From: Ochrobactrum teleogrylli | GTDB lineage: Bacteria; Pseudomonadota; Alphaproteobacteria; Rhizobiales; Rhizobiaceae | DNA length: 64,000 nucleotides | Assembly (NCBI RefSeq): GCF_006376685.1 | Contig: NZ_VEWL01000001.1 | Coordinates: forward strand, 685,869-749,868 | Direction: 5' to 3' | In this document: piece after piece, positions 28,232-37,571 of the stretch | Numbering within the stretch: position 1 is the first letter of the stretch | How the letters are laid out: every line of letters begins with the position of its first letter | Notes under the pieces: generated by a model | What the model saw: the letters and a program-made list of their open reading frames with translations, nothing else | Told to the model about the DNA's origin: nothing | The model's database searches: none | Made by a program: the position numbers and the translations under genes

Positions 28232-29113
28232 TTATCCCTTGACGGCACCGGACATCAGACCGCGCACGAAGTAGCGGCCAGATACGATATAGACGATCAG
28301 CGTCGGCAGAGCCGCCAGAATGGCGCCCGCGAAATGGACGTTATATTCCTTGACGCCTGTGGAAGACGAAACGAGGTTGTTGAGCGCAACCGTCATCGGC
28401 GTGGAGTGCGCGCCGGAGAAGGACGCGCCGAACAGGAAGTCGTTCCAGATATTGGTGAACTGCCAGATCACCGACACCACGATGATCGGCCCCGACGACG
28501 GCAGCAAAATGCGCCAGAAAATCTGGAAAAAGCTTGCGCCATCAATCTGCGCGGCACGCACCAGCTCGGTCGGAAACGCTTCGTAATAGTTGCGGAAATA
28601 GAGGGTCGTGAAGCCGAGACCATAGATGACGTGCACCATGATGAGGCCCCAGATCGTTCCGGCAATACCGAAAAGCCCGAGCACACGCGCCATGGGGATG
28701 AGCACGATCTGGAACGGAATGAAGCATGACAAAAGCAGCAGTCCGAAGAAGATGTTCGAGCCGCGAAAGCGCCATTTGGTCAGCACGTAACCATTCAGCG
28801 CGCCGATGATCGTGGAAATTGCCACGGCAGGCACGACCATCAAAATGGAATTGATGAAGAACGGCTTCAGGCCGGTAGGCTGCACACCGATCTGCGCCGT
28901 GGACCAGGCCGAAAGCCACGGCTCGATGGTCCATTGCTGCGGCAAGTTCAACATGCCGCCCTGACGGATTTCTTCCAGCGGCTTGAACGAGTTGACCAGC
29001 ATCACATAGAGTGGCAACAGATAGTAAAAGGCAAAGAGCAGCAGCGCGGTGTAGATCAGCGCACGCGTCAGCTTTCCGCTGTTGATGGCGTTATCTTGCG
29101 ACTGGGCGCTCAT
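28232..29113 (-). CDS. Sugar ABC transporter permease (MalG/GtsC type)
   Basis: The 293-residue inner-membrane protein has six predicted helices and the EAA loop 'ELVRAAQIDGASFFQIFWRILLPSSGPIIVVSVIWQF' facing the ATPase. The N-terminal 'YYLLPLYVMLVNSFKPLEEI' is characteristic of the MalG family. Its start overlaps the upstream permease by four bases and its stop lies 7 bases before the ATPase start. Confidence 0.92.
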   Translation of the reverse strand: MSAQSQDNAINSGKLTRALIYTALLLFAFYYLLPLYVMLVNSFKPLEEIRQGGMLNLPQQWTIEPWLSAWSTAQIGVQPTGLKPFFINSILMVVPAVAISTIIGALNGYVLTKWRFRGSNIFFGLLLLSCFIPFQIVLIPMARVLGLFGIAGTIWGLIMVHVIYGLGFTTLYFRNYYEAFPTELVRAAQIDGASFFQIFWRILLPSSGPIIVVSVIWQFTNIWNDFLFGASFSGAHSTPMTVALNNLVSSSTGVKEYNVHFAGAILAALPTLIVYIVSGRYFVRGLMSGAVKG

Positions 29114-29991
29114 GACCGCGACCCTCCGCGAATTTCCGAATAGAGATAGGGAATGATGATCGAGAAGATCATCGCCAGCATGATAATCGCCGACGAAGCA
29201 CCAATGCCCATCTGGTTACGGGTGAACGTATAGGAATACATGAATGTCGCCGGAAGTTCGGTCGCCTGCCCCGGCCCGCCGCCGGTCAGCGCGATCACCA
29301 GATCGTAGGCCTTGATCGCCAGATGCGCCAGCACGACAAAGGCCGACAGAAATACCGGGCGCATCAGCGGAATAATGATGCGGCGATAGATCGTGGCGGT
29401 CGAAGCGCCGTCGATCTGGGCCGCTTTGATGATTTCATTATCAACGCCGCGTAGGCCGGCAAGAAACATCGCCATCACGAAACCCGACGATTGCCACACG
29501 GCGGCGATCACCAGACAGTAGATCGCCATGGTGTTGCTCTTGATCCAGCCGAAGGAAAAACTTTCCCAACCCCACAGATGCATGGTGTTTTCAAGCCCGA
29601 TGCCCGGATCGAGAAACCACTTCCATGCCGTGCCGGTCACGATGAAGGAAAGGGCCATCGGGTAGAGATAGATCGGACGCAAAAAGCCTTCGCCGCGGAT
29701 CTTCTGGTCGAGCAGAATGGCCAGAAACAGGCCGATCACCGAGCAGATGATGATATAGAGCGACGCGAAAATCGCCAGATTGGTGATCGCCCGCCACCAA
29801 TGCGGCAGCGCCCAGAGTTTCTCATAATTGGACAATCCCACGAAGCCGTAGGATGGCAGCATGCGGCTGTTGGTCAGCGAAAGCACGCCGGTATAGATGA
29901 TAAACCCGTAGACGAAGACGAGGACGATCAGGAAACTCGGAGCCAAGACCAGCTTGGGGATGATTTCCTGCAATCGGCTGTTACGCTGCAT
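29110..29991 (-). CDS. Sugar ABC transporter permease (MalF/GtsB type)
   Basis: A 293-residue permease with six helices and the EAA loop 'EIIKAAQIDGASTATIYRRIIIPLMRPVFLSAFVVLAHLAIKAYDLV'. The start at 29991 ('MQRNSRLQEIIPKLVLAPSF') is preferred; the frame runs on upstream to 30063 without family sequence. A gap of about 265 bases to the binding-protein gene contains a terminator, so permease expression depends on read-through or a second promoter. Confidence 0.9.
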   Translation of the reverse strand: MQRNSRLQEIIPKLVLAPSFLIVLVFVYGFIIYTGVLSLTNSRMLPSYGFVGLSNYEKLWALPHWWRAITNLAIFASLYIIICSVIGLFLAILLDQKIRGEGFLRPIYLYPMALSFIVTGTAWKWFLDPGIGLENTMHLWGWESFSFGWIKSNTMAIYCLVIAAVWQSSGFVMAMFLAGLRGVDNEIIKAAQIDGASTATIYRRIIIPLMRPVFLSAFVVLAHLAIKAYDLVIALTGGGPGQATELPATFMYSYTFTRNQMGIGASSAIIMLAMIFSIIIPYLYSEIRGGSRS

Positions 29992-30209
29992 ATTTGCGCC
30001 ACCCAGTTTGCGCCGCTCCTGATGCCCATGAAGGCGTTTTGGAGACGATCGTTTCAGCGGCATTTATGCAAGACCGGATCGCGACCCGGCTGCAAAATGC
30101 GTTGGTCCGAGATGCCTTCACCAGTTCCGATGGAACCATGCAAGACAACATCATGCAATGCTTGATTAGTTACGATATTGCTGCGCCGGTCGGAGAATCC
30201 GGGCCGGAT

Positions 30210-30242
30210 AAAAAACGTCCGGGAGGTTTAAACTCCCGGACG
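30210..30242 (-). terminator. Terminator directly after the sugar-binding protein gene
   Basis: CGTCCGGGAG and CTCCCGGACG pair over 10 bp around a 7-base loop. On the minus strand the stem is followed by TTTTTTATCC. It sits 14 bases after the binding-protein stop and before the permease genes of the same operon. Confidence 0.85.
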
Positions 30243-30255
30243 CCTGTTCAGCGCA

Positions 30256-31524
30256 TCACTTCGCGGCAGCGACAGCCGAGACGAGTTCCTTGACAGCATC
30301 TTCCGAAGAAAGCTGTCCGTTGAACTCGCGGGTCACCACGTCGTAGATCGCGTTCTTGACGGCTGCCGGATTGGCATAGCCATGCGCCATGGAACCCAGC
30401 ATCGTGCCCTTGCCATCGGCTTCCTTCAGGTCGGCGATAGCCTTCTGGCCGCAAGCATCGAAGTCGGTGTTCGGCACGTCGGTACGTGCAGGCGCCGAGC
30501 CCTTGACCACGTTGAAGGCCGACTGGAAGGTCGGGCTTTCAACAGCCGATGCCATTTCCATCTGCGCCGGGATCTTGTCTTCGGAAACCTTGAACATCGC
30601 GAACATGTCGGAGTTGAAGGTCACCGCGCCCTGCGTGCCCGGATAGCGCATGCAGACGAAATCCGTGCCCGGCTTCTTGCCGGCCTTCACGAATTCGCCC
30701 TTGGCCCAGTCGCCCATGAACTGCAGACCGGCCTTGCCTTCGATGACCATGGCCGAAGCCAGATTCCAGTCGCGACCAGAGAAGTTGTCATCGACATAGC
30801 TGCGCAGCTTGGTCATACGGTCGAAAGCCTGCTTCATCGTATCACTGCCCAGCGTGTCCGGGTCGAGATCGATGAAGGCCTTCTTGTAGAAATCGGTGCC
30901 GAACGAAAGCACGACAGCGTCGAAGATCGTCGCATCCTGCCAAGGCTGGCCACCGTGGGCGATTGGCGTGATGCCCTGCTCCTTGAACTTGTCGAGAAGC
31001 GCAATCAACTCATCCCAGTTTGCCGGTTCCTTGCCGCCTGCCTTGTCGAGCGCGGCCTTGTTGATCCACATCCAGTTGGTGGTGTGAACGTTCACAGGCG
31101 CGGCAATCCAGTGATCTTCATACTTGGCGAATGCCTGCAACGGAGCCGGAATGACCTTGTCCCAGCCTTCCTTGTTGGCAACTTCATCGAGATTGCCAAG
31201 AGCGCCCTGCTCGGCCCAGTCGCGAATGTCGAAACCGAGCATCTGCACGGCGGTCGGTGCGTTGCCGGCGGTAACGCGGGCGCGCAGAACGGTCATGGCT
31301 TCGGTGCCGCCACCGCCTGCAACCGGCATGTCAGTCCAGCTGATGCCCTTCTTTTCGAGGTCCTTCTTGAGAACATCGAGCGCGGCAGCTTCACCGCCAG
31401 CGGTCCACCAGTGCAGAACCTCAACATTCTGCTTGGCATCCTGTGCATTTGCGACGGGCGCCATTCCGGCAAGCAAAGCGCAGGCAGCGGTGCCCATAGC
31501 GGCGAGTTTCAGAAGTTTATGCAT
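30256..31524 (-). CDS. Sugar ABC transporter substrate-binding protein, GtsA-like (glucose/mannose type)
   Basis: The 422-residue protein has a signal peptide ending 'PVANA' at about residue 27. The mature sequence '[27 protein letters not shown]', '[17 protein letters not shown]', '[12 protein letters not shown]', '[20 protein letters not shown]' and '[16 protein letters not shown]' closely parallels the Pseudomonas GtsA glucose-binding protein and thermophilic glucose/mannose-binding proteins. Glucose or a related monosaccharide is therefore the likely ligand (inference from family). ATG 31524 follows ACGGGAGG on the minus strand; the long upstream extension of the frame is leader sequence. 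Confidence 0.88.
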   Translation of the reverse strand: MHKLLKLAAMGTAACALLAGMAPVANAQDAKQNVEVLHWWTAGGEAAALDVLKKDLEKKGISWTDMPVAGGGGTEAMTVLRARVTAGNAPTAVQMLGFDIRDWAEQGALGNLDEVANKEGWDKVIPAPLQAFAKYEDHWIAAPVNVHTTNWMWINKAALDKAGGKEPANWDELIALLDKFKEQGITPIAHGGQPWQDATIFDAVVLSFGTDFYKKAFIDLDPDTLGSDTMKQAFDRMTKLRSYVDDNFSGRDWNLASAMVIEGKAGLQFMGDWAKGEFVKAGKKPGTDFVCMRYPGTQGAVTFNSDMFAMFKVSEDKIPAQMEMASAVESPTFQSAFNVVKGSAPARTDVPNTDFDACGQKAIADLKEADGKGTMLGSMAHGYANPAAVKNAIYDVVTREFNGQLSSEDAVKELVSAVAAAK

Positions 31525-32080
31525 GTCTACCTCCCGTAGAAACAAACGAAACTTATATTTCCTTCGTCCTGTCCGCGCCTTCAGGCGCAAACCAAACCGG
31601 TCGCTCCATACAACCGGCTCCTCCTCATTCACTGCCGCAACCCGAAACAGGGAGATGATCCCCGCCGGATACCCCGGCCAAACGACACGACGTGCTGCGA
31701 TGTCCTCCATACCATCTTTACGCCGCCTCACCCCAATTGACAACGTTGTCTTTTTTGGATGAACCACATCCAACCGACAAGATGTAATGCTTAGGATAGG
31801 CTGAAACCCGGGATAGGTGTCAATACGGCAGATATGATAAATAGCGAGAAATTTAATCGATTAAAATCTGCCACCCAATTCTGCGGGCAATTTCGCATGA
31901 GAAATGAGGCATTTAGGCTTTTTGGGGAGCTGTTGCGGCTAGCGCCTAAACGTTTGAATTTCCGTAGACCAAAAATGACGCTGCACACTCTTTAATGGGA
32001 TAAAAATCCTGTGAACCGACTGGACAAGATCGCAGCCGCCACTTAATTTAAGGGTGCTCTCGCAATAGTGCGTGGGCTTG
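31525..32080. other. Intergenic region between the sugar transporter and the FMN riboswitch
   Basis: About 550 bases with no gene I can support. The left part is the leader and promoter of the minus-strand binding protein and holds the LacI-type palindrome at 31739-31750. The AT-richer right part (31790-32050) shows only short, non-conserved-looking frames and would carry the plus-strand promoter for the riboswitch transcript. Confidence 0.6.
31739..31750. promoter_or_regulatory. LacI-type operator-like palindrome upstream of the sugar transporter
   Basis: GACAACGTTGTC is a perfect 12-bp palindrome with a central CG, the usual form of LacI/GalR-family operators. It is about 215 bases upstream of the binding-protein start. 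No LacI-family gene is in the window. Confidence 0.6.
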
Positions 32081-32238
32081 TTCTCGGGGCGGGGTGAGAT
32101 TCCCCACCGGCGGTATGGAAAGCGATTTCTAAGCCCGCGAGCGCCTGAAAGAAGGAAGCTGATTCGCTTCTTCTGTCAGGGTCAGCAGATCCGGTGAGAT
32201 GCCGGAGCCGACGGTATAGTCCGGATGAAAGAGAGCAA
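32081..32238 (+). promoter_or_regulatory. FMN riboswitch (RFN element)
   Basis: The conserved RFN segments occur in order: CGGGGCGGGGTGAGATTCCC, CACCGGCGGTAT, AGCCCGCGAGCGCC, then CAGATCCGGTGAGATGCCGG, AGCCGACGGTATAGTCCGGA and TGAAAGAGAGCAA. Between the third and fourth lies a variable hairpin (GAAGAAGC region). This is a full six-arm FMN aptamer. It lies 80 bases before ribH2, and a small GCGTC-TCCC-GACGC hairpin lies between. FMN binding would lower expression of the lumazine synthase by termination or by masking the start. Confidence 0.95.
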
Positions 32239-32302
32239 AAGAGCGTGACGAATTGCGTCTCCCGACGCGAGCAATGCGTTCCTTTGTGCGCCCTGATTCT
32301 AG

Positions 32303-32794
<492 letters not shown>

Positions 32795-32806
32795 TCGCTC
32801 ACAGGA

Positions 32807-32829
32807 ACGGCCCCGCCATGCGGGGCCGT
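32807..32829. terminator. GC-rich hairpin between ribH2 and fdhD
   Basis: ACGGCCCCGC-CAT-GCGGGGCCGT is a perfect 10-bp stem after ribH2 and 4 bases from the end of the convergent fdhD. Neither side has a clear T-run, so terminator strength is doubtful. Confidence 0.55.
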
Positions 32830-32832
32830 ATC

Positions 32833-33642
32833 TCAGTCGACCACAATACGCTCGCCATGGGTGTAGATATCGAATTCTTCGCCGCGCACGATGGCGACCA
32901 GAGTGAGATTGGCCTCCTGTGCAGTGCGAATGGCGAGTGCCGTGGGCGCTGAAATAGCCGCCAGAACCGGCGCGCCGAGCTTCACTGCCTTTTGCACCAT
33001 TTCAACGGATACCCGGCTCGTGATCACGGTTATGCCGCATCCGGTTGCGACCTCGCTACGCGCCAGAGCGCCAACGAGCTTGTCCAGCGCATTATGCCGG
33101 CCAACATCCTCGCGCGCCGCAATCAATCCCTGCTGCGGTGTGTAGAAACCCGCTGCGTGAACCGAATGGGTGATTGCATTCAATTGTTGTTCACGCCCGA
33201 GTGCCGCCATCGCGATGGCAATGGTGCTCGCCGAAAAACGGTAGCCGTCCACCGCGAGCGGCTTCACCGGGCGCAAGGCCTGTTCGATGGAATCGATGCC
33301 GCATAGTCCGCAGCCAACCGGGCCAGCCATGAAACGGCGACGCGCCGCCAGCCGCTGTTCCGGCAATTCAGCAAGGCGCATCTGCACATCCACGCCTTCC
33401 GCGAAAGCGACAAGCTCGATGCTTTCAATCTGGCTGGCATCGTCGATAATACCTTCGGTCAGACTGAACCCGACCGCGAAATCCTCCAGATCGGATGGGG
33501 TCGCCATCATGACAGCCTGGGTGGAGCCGTTGTAGCTCATCGCGACCGGCACTTCCTCGGGCACGGCGCGGCGCCCTTCCTGGAAGCCCGAAACGCGATG
33601 TGCGAGGCGCACCACATCCTGACTGATCTTGGGTATTGTCAT
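32833..33642 (-). CDS. fdhD: Formate dehydrogenase accessory sulfurtransferase FdhD
   Basis: The 269-residue protein transfers sulfur from IscS to the molybdenum cofactor of formate dehydrogenases. The sulfur-carrying cysteine pair is C111/C114 in 'GPVGCGLCGIDSIEQA'. 'EDVGRHNALDKLVGAL' and 'ITSRVSVEMVQKAVKLGAPVLAAISAPTALAI' are further FdhD hallmarks. Start choice lies between 33642 (used; family-like 'MTIPKISQDV') and 33666. No formate dehydrogenase structural gene is in the window, so its client is elsewhere. A palindrome lies just upstream. Confidence 0.92.
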   Translation of the reverse strand: MTIPKISQDVVRLAHRVSGFQEGRRAVPEEVPVAMSYNGSTQAVMMATPSDLEDFAVGFSLTEGIIDDASQIESIELVAFAEGVDVQMRLAELPEQRLAARRRFMAGPVGCGLCGIDSIEQALRPVKPLAVDGYRFSASTIAIAMAALGREQQLNAITHSVHAAGFYTPQQGLIAAREDVGRHNALDKLVGALARSEVATGCGITVITSRVSVEMVQKAVKLGAPVLAAISAPTALAIRTAQEANLTLVAIVRGEEFDIYTHGERIVVD

Positions 33643-33676
33643 TTCTCTTGCCTGCTGTTTGCGCATCCCGACACAT

Positions 33677-33696
33677 TGCTACAGTTTGCTGTAGCA
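33677..33696. promoter_or_regulatory. Perfect palindrome between fdhD and a rhodanese-like gene
   Basis: TGCTACAGTTTGCTGTAGCA forms an 8-4-8 perfect inverted repeat about 35 bases upstream of the chosen fdhD start and 110 bases from the divergent gene. Outer arms CCCGA (33667-33671) and TCGGG (33702-33706) extend the symmetry. It looks like an operator, possibly shared; no regulator is adjacent. Confidence 0.5.
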
Positions 33697-33805
33697 TCAT
33701 ATCGGGTTTTATGTATGGTGCCAGCGAACAGGCATGCAGCACAAGTATTTCGGCCATAGCCCGAATATATTGTGTATGAAAGGCAGCGCCGATAGCGAGG
33801 ATAAA

Positions 33806-34150
33806 ATGGATATTCGCCAGATCGACGATAATTACTCAGTCTCGGGCCAGATTTCGCCCGATGACGTACGCGACATTGCGGCAGAAGGCTTTCAGACGAT
33901 CATCTGCAACCGTCCCGATGGCGAAGGCGGCCCGGAACAGCCGGATTTTGCCGAGATTGCCCGCGTTGCTGAGAAAGCTGGCCTCACCACCTATTACATT
34001 CCGGTGGTTGGCGGCCAGTTGACGCAGGATGATGTCGATGCCATGGCGGCGGCGCTTGACGAGGCAGAAGGCCCGTTCTTCGCCTATTGCCGCTCCGGCG
34101 CCCGTTCTACGAATATTTACGGGATCGTGCAGAGCCAAAAGCGCGGATAA
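33806..34150 (+). CDS. TIGR01244-type sulfurtransferase/phosphatase-like protein (BLH/rhodanese-like domain)
   Basis: A 114-residue cytoplasmic protein. 'MDIRQIDDNYSVSGQISPDDVRDIAAEGFQTIICNRPDGE' is the typical start of the family. The active-site loop is 'YCRSGARST' with C95: C-R-S-G-x-R is the rhodanese-like loop, one residue shorter than the C-x5-R phosphatase loop. The domain is also found fused to beta-lactamase-like hydrolases implicated in sulfide handling. ATG 33806 follows GCGAGGA. It is divergent from fdhD, a sulfur-transfer gene, which may be relevant. Confidence 0.8.
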   Translation: MDIRQIDDNYSVSGQISPDDVRDIAAEGFQTIICNRPDGEGGPEQPDFAEIARVAEKAGLTTYYIPVVGGQLTQDDVDAMAAALDEAEGPFFAYCRSGARSTNIYGIVQSQKRG

Positions 34151-34219
34151 AGAACGAGCGCAGGCTATAAGGGCGGTGTTGCCGCAAGGGCATTGTTTCG
34201 GTTCTTGCAAACATAAGGC

Positions 34220-34576
34220 TCACCGTCCCGAAAGCCGCGTGCGACGACCGAAGACACCCTGCGGGTTCTGCGCGCAATACTGGCGATAATAGGAAAGACC
34301 GGCGCGAACCACAGTCGCGGCAACGCCACCGGCGACGAGCATCCAGCCGATTGCCTGTACCCAGTCGAAGCTGTCCAGCCCGCCGCTCAGCGCGACGACC
34401 ACGACGCCAGCCCACAAAAGAGCAGCCGTGCGGCGCCAGAAAACCGGATTGAGCTCATCGAAGACCGCCTTCCACAGCGAGTGGACAAGGCAGGCGAAGA
34501 AAAGAGCCGCGGCCAGCCCGATGTTGAGCAATTCGACCGGGAGCCATTGCTGCGAAGTAAGCATAGTATCTATCAT
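34220..34576 (-). CDS. Small integral membrane protein, unknown function
   Basis: The roughly 118-residue frame has three hydrophobic segments ('LLNIGLAAALFFACLVHSLW', 'ALLWAGVVVVALSGGL', 'AIGWMLVAGGVAATVVRAGL') and a basic C-terminus. Starts at 34576, 34564 and 34615 are all possible; no convincing ribosome-binding site decides between them. I recognise no family. It is convergent with the rhodanese-like gene, separated by about 70 bases. Confidence 0.55.
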   Translation of the reverse strand: MIDTMLTSQQWLPVELLNIGLAAALFFACLVHSLWKAVFDELNPVFWRRTAALLWAGVVVVALSGGLDSFDWVQAIGWMLVAGGVAATVVRAGLSYYRQYCAQNPQGVFGRRTRLSGR

Positions 34577-35037
34577 CCAACTTAAGCCGCGATACGTCAG
34601 GTCAAAAGCCGCCACATGGCTTTTCCTTCCGGATCGAAGGTATTGTTTACTTTCCTTTACACCGTGCTTTCCAAAACGATGTCGTTTCTTGCCCGATGCT
34701 TCAGCCCCATTGAGCTGTCAATTTGTGGCTTCAACGTGTTAGAAGCACGGAAAGCTCCTTGTAATAAATTCACATATTATTGCGATCACGCGAAATATCG
34801 TGTTGAAAACATTATACTATCCCCGCTGCCCTCCGATACGGGTGCAGTGGCAACCCCCTTGATAGTCTTGGATTATTTGTCTTGGCGCTACCGACGCGCA
34901 GGCCGGCGGACGCGCCCTGAAAGCGCATCACGCGACTGTCATGTAACAGCCTTGTAACAATTTGGCAGAGTATAGAGAGCCCGGGAGCCGCTTCCGAAGC
35001 TCCACTTTATTCGCCGCAGCAAGCAAGGCGGAACGTT
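34577..35037. other. Intergenic region without a supported gene
   Basis: About 460 bases lie between the small membrane protein and the end of the MHYT-GGDEF-EAL gene. The centre (34740-34830) is AT-rich. A short plus-strand frame (34616-34957) has no ribosome-binding site and no recognisable sequence, so I do not call it. TTGTAACA and TATAGA near 34951-34976 resemble promoter boxes. CCGC...GCGG near 35020 may end the minus-strand transcript. Confidence 0.5.
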
Positions 35038-37386
35038 TTATTTGTCCACAAATTTCTTGTAGGGAACAATTTCTGACGGGTCGGCCATGCCTGGCGCCTG
35101 TGCGGGACGCCCGAACAGGAAACCCTGCACCTGTGCGCAGCCCTCTTCGATCACCATGCGGTGCTGATGAAAATTTTCGATACCTTCCGCTACGACGGGC
35201 AGATCGAGACTGCGCCCAAGTCCGACAATTGCCCGCACAATCGCGTGGGAACTGACATCGGTTTCCATCGTATTGATGAAGCTGCGGTCGATCTTGATCT
35301 TGTCGAATGGGAAGCTCTGGAGGTTGTTCAGCGAAGAATAGCCGGTGCCGAAATCGTCCATCACGATGCGCACGCCCAGTTTCTTGATCCGGCGCAGCAG
35401 TTCCAGCGTGGTGGGCCTGTCCTTGATGAGTGCCGCTTCCGTAACTTCAAGTTCCAGCCGATAGGCCTCAAGTCCGGTTTCATCCAGAATGGCGGCGACT
35501 GTCTCAGGCAGATTGGTCAGGCGAAACTGGATCGGAGACACATTGACGGCGACCGTCAGGTGCCGGTCCCAACTCGCCGCCGTCCGGCATGCTTCCCGCA
35601 GCACCCATTCGCCAAGGGCGATAATGACACCGGTTTCCTCGGCAATCGGAATGAACACTTCCGGCGGAATGGTTCCGCGCTCCGGATGCGTCCAGCGCAA
35701 CAGCGCTTCATAGCCCTTGCAGGAACCGTCGGCGGTTCCGATCAGCGGCTGGTAGGCGATTGTTATCTGACCGCGCGACATAGCCTGCCGCAGATCGGCT
35801 TCCAGTTGCCGCCGCTCGGTAATCTCGCGATCCATTTCCGGCGAATAGAACGCAACCATGCCCTTGCCGCTAGTCTTTGCGCGGTAAAGCGCGACGTCGG
35901 CAGCGTGGCGGAGCGTTTCGGCATCGCGGCCATCGGTCGGATAGATCGCAACACCGATACTGACGCCCACCGCCGTCTGATCGGCGATCATATTCATTTC
36001 CTTTTTGAATTCGTCCAATATCCGCTCGGCAAGCTTGCGCGCGCCGGAAGGCTGCGGCACGCCGACCTGCAGGATCACAAACTCGTCGCCGCCGATGCGC
36101 GCCGCCGTATCGACGCCGCTAATCGTGCGCCGCAGAATATTGGCAACGGTTTTCAACACCCGGTCGCCCTGCGCATGACCGAAAATATCGTTCACCGCCT
36201 TGAACCGGTCGAGATCGAGCGCGAAGACGGCGCAACGCTGCTGCGAGCGTCCGCCTACGGCATTGGACAGGCGCTGTTCGAAAAAGGCGCGATTGGGAAG
36301 ATCGGTCAGCGCATCATGGTTCGCCATATGCTCGATCTGACGCTGCGCGGCGTGCTTTTCCGTCAGGTCTCGCACGGCGAGCACTTCACAGGCCTTGCCC
36401 TGATATTCAATCGTGTGGACGGCGAGTTCGAAAATACGCTCGTCATTTTCCTGCCGGGGAGTCGCCTCGACCGCAGCCGTGCGCGGCGCGGCGGCGGGCA
36501 GACCATCTGCCGTCAGCAGCAAATCCTCTGGCGAACGCCCGATCAGCGCCTTTTCAGTGCTGTTCATCAAACGCGAAAAGCGCGCATTCACTTCGACGAT
36601 CCGGTCGTCACGGATGACGGCAAGCCCGTCCAGCGTCGCATTGGCAAAGCCCTTCAAATCCGTCATGTAACGGTCGATGAATACGGCAGCGACAGTCATG
36701 AACGCGATGAAGCAAGAGACCGTCGCCACAGCGCCGACGATCCACATGCGGCCCGTACCCAGCGGATCAGCCGCAGGCAGGCTTGGATCGGGTATCAAAG
36801 TGCTGGACGACATGGTGGTGAAATGCAGGACGCAGATCGAGCCGACGCCGAGAACCGTGGCAAGGGAAATGCGCATCCAACGGCCTGAGAGACGCATCAC
36901 CTCGAAAGCGCCAGCCAGCAACAGAGTGGAGACAACCGCGCCGACGATGATAGGCACTGCATCAAACTGGACTGTCGCAGCAGCCCGGATTGCGGCCATG
37001 CCGGTGAAATGCATTGCGGCGATCACCAGCGCGCCACAAAATCCTGCAAACAGGTTTGCCTTGACGCTGTCGAAATTGAGCAAGCGAAGCATGACCCAGA
37101 AACCGGCAATGGCAATCACAGCTGAAAGCGTCGTGATGATGAGGTCAAACTCGATCGCCACCGTGCCCTGATAGGCGAGCATCGCAACGAAATGCGTTGC
37201 CCAGACGCTCAACCCCCCTGCAAAGGCAGCGGTTGCAAGCCAGCTGTCACGGCGATGATCGGCGCATTCGCCCGCTCTCGCCAGCAGAAGAAAAAACGCA
37301 AAGACACCTATGAAGGAAATGAGGGCGGCCAGGACGACAATCGGCCTGTCGTGCTGTACGGATATGCATTCGATAACTTTGAACAC
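35038..37386 (-). CDS. MHYT-PAS-GGDEF-EAL cyclic-di-GMP signalling protein
   Basis: The 782-residue membrane protein has an N-terminal seven-helix MHYT sensor (about 1-230) with the repeated His/Met motif seen as 'ATHFVAML', 'AMHFTGMAA' and 'LHFTTMSS'. A PAS-like segment follows (about 245-350), then a GGDEF domain with intact 'RIGGDEFVIL', then an EAL domain. PDE catalytic motifs are all present: 'YEALLRW', 'VNVSPIQF', 'ELEVTEAAL', 'MDDFGTGYSSL', 'KIDRSF', 'VVAEGIE' and 'QGFLFGRP'. The inhibitory I-site five residues before GGDEF reads SGVD instead of RxxD, so product inhibition is probably lost. Both synthesis and hydrolysis are possible; net activity is unknown. MHYT domains are proposed to bind copper and sense gases. 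Confidence 0.92.
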   Translation of the reverse strand: MFKVIECISVQHDRPIVVLAALISFIGVFAFFLLLARAGECADHRRDSWLATAAFAGGLSVWATHFVAMLAYQGTVAIEFDLIITTLSAVIAIAGFWVMLRLLNFDSVKANLFAGFCGALVIAAMHFTGMAAIRAAATVQFDAVPIIVGAVVSTLLLAGAFEVMRLSGRWMRISLATVLGVGSICVLHFTTMSSSTLIPDPSLPAADPLGTGRMWIVGAVATVSCFIAFMTVAAVFIDRYMTDLKGFANATLDGLAVIRDDRIVEVNARFSRLMNSTEKALIGRSPEDLLLTADGLPAAAPRTAAVEATPRQENDERIFELAVHTIEYQGKACEVLAVRDLTEKHAAQRQIEHMANHDALTDLPNRAFFEQRLSNAVGGRSQQRCAVFALDLDRFKAVNDIFGHAQGDRVLKTVANILRRTISGVDTAARIGGDEFVILQVGVPQPSGARKLAERILDEFKKEMNMIADQTAVGVSIGVAIYPTDGRDAETLRHAADVALYRAKTSGKGMVAFYSPEMDREITERRQLEADLRQAMSRGQITIAYQPLIGTADGSCKGYEALLRWTHPERGTIPPEVFIPIAEETGVIIALGEWVLREACRTAASWDRHLTVAVNVSPIQFRLTNLPETVAAILDETGLEAYRLELEVTEAALIKDRPTTLELLRRIKKLGVRIVMDDFGTGYSSLNNLQSFPFDKIKIDRSFINTMETDVSSHAIVRAIVGLGRSLDLPVVAEGIENFHQHRMVIEEGCAQVQGFLFGRPAQAPGMADPSEIVPYKKFVDK

Positions 37387-37571
37387 GTCACGCCCCCGCT
37401 CTCATTCGCGCAAGGCCGCGTCGGCCCTGACCGAAGCATATTGGTAGTTTTATTATATAACAGGATTTTCTTTAGCCTACACTACTTAAGCAATCATAAA
37501 TTCGAGCATAAAAGCCAAGCGATACCAGGGTATAAGGTCTATACTTAAGACACTTACTATATTAGACAATT

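Noticed and set aside
31791-31988. Minus-strand frame of 65 codons upstream of the FMN riboswitch
   Set aside because: AT-rich intergenic sequence, no ribosome-binding site and no hydrophobic or family pattern.
34616-34957. Plus-strand frame of 113 codons in an intergenic region
   Set aside because: No ribosome-binding site, codon use unlike the neighbours, and no recognisable motif.
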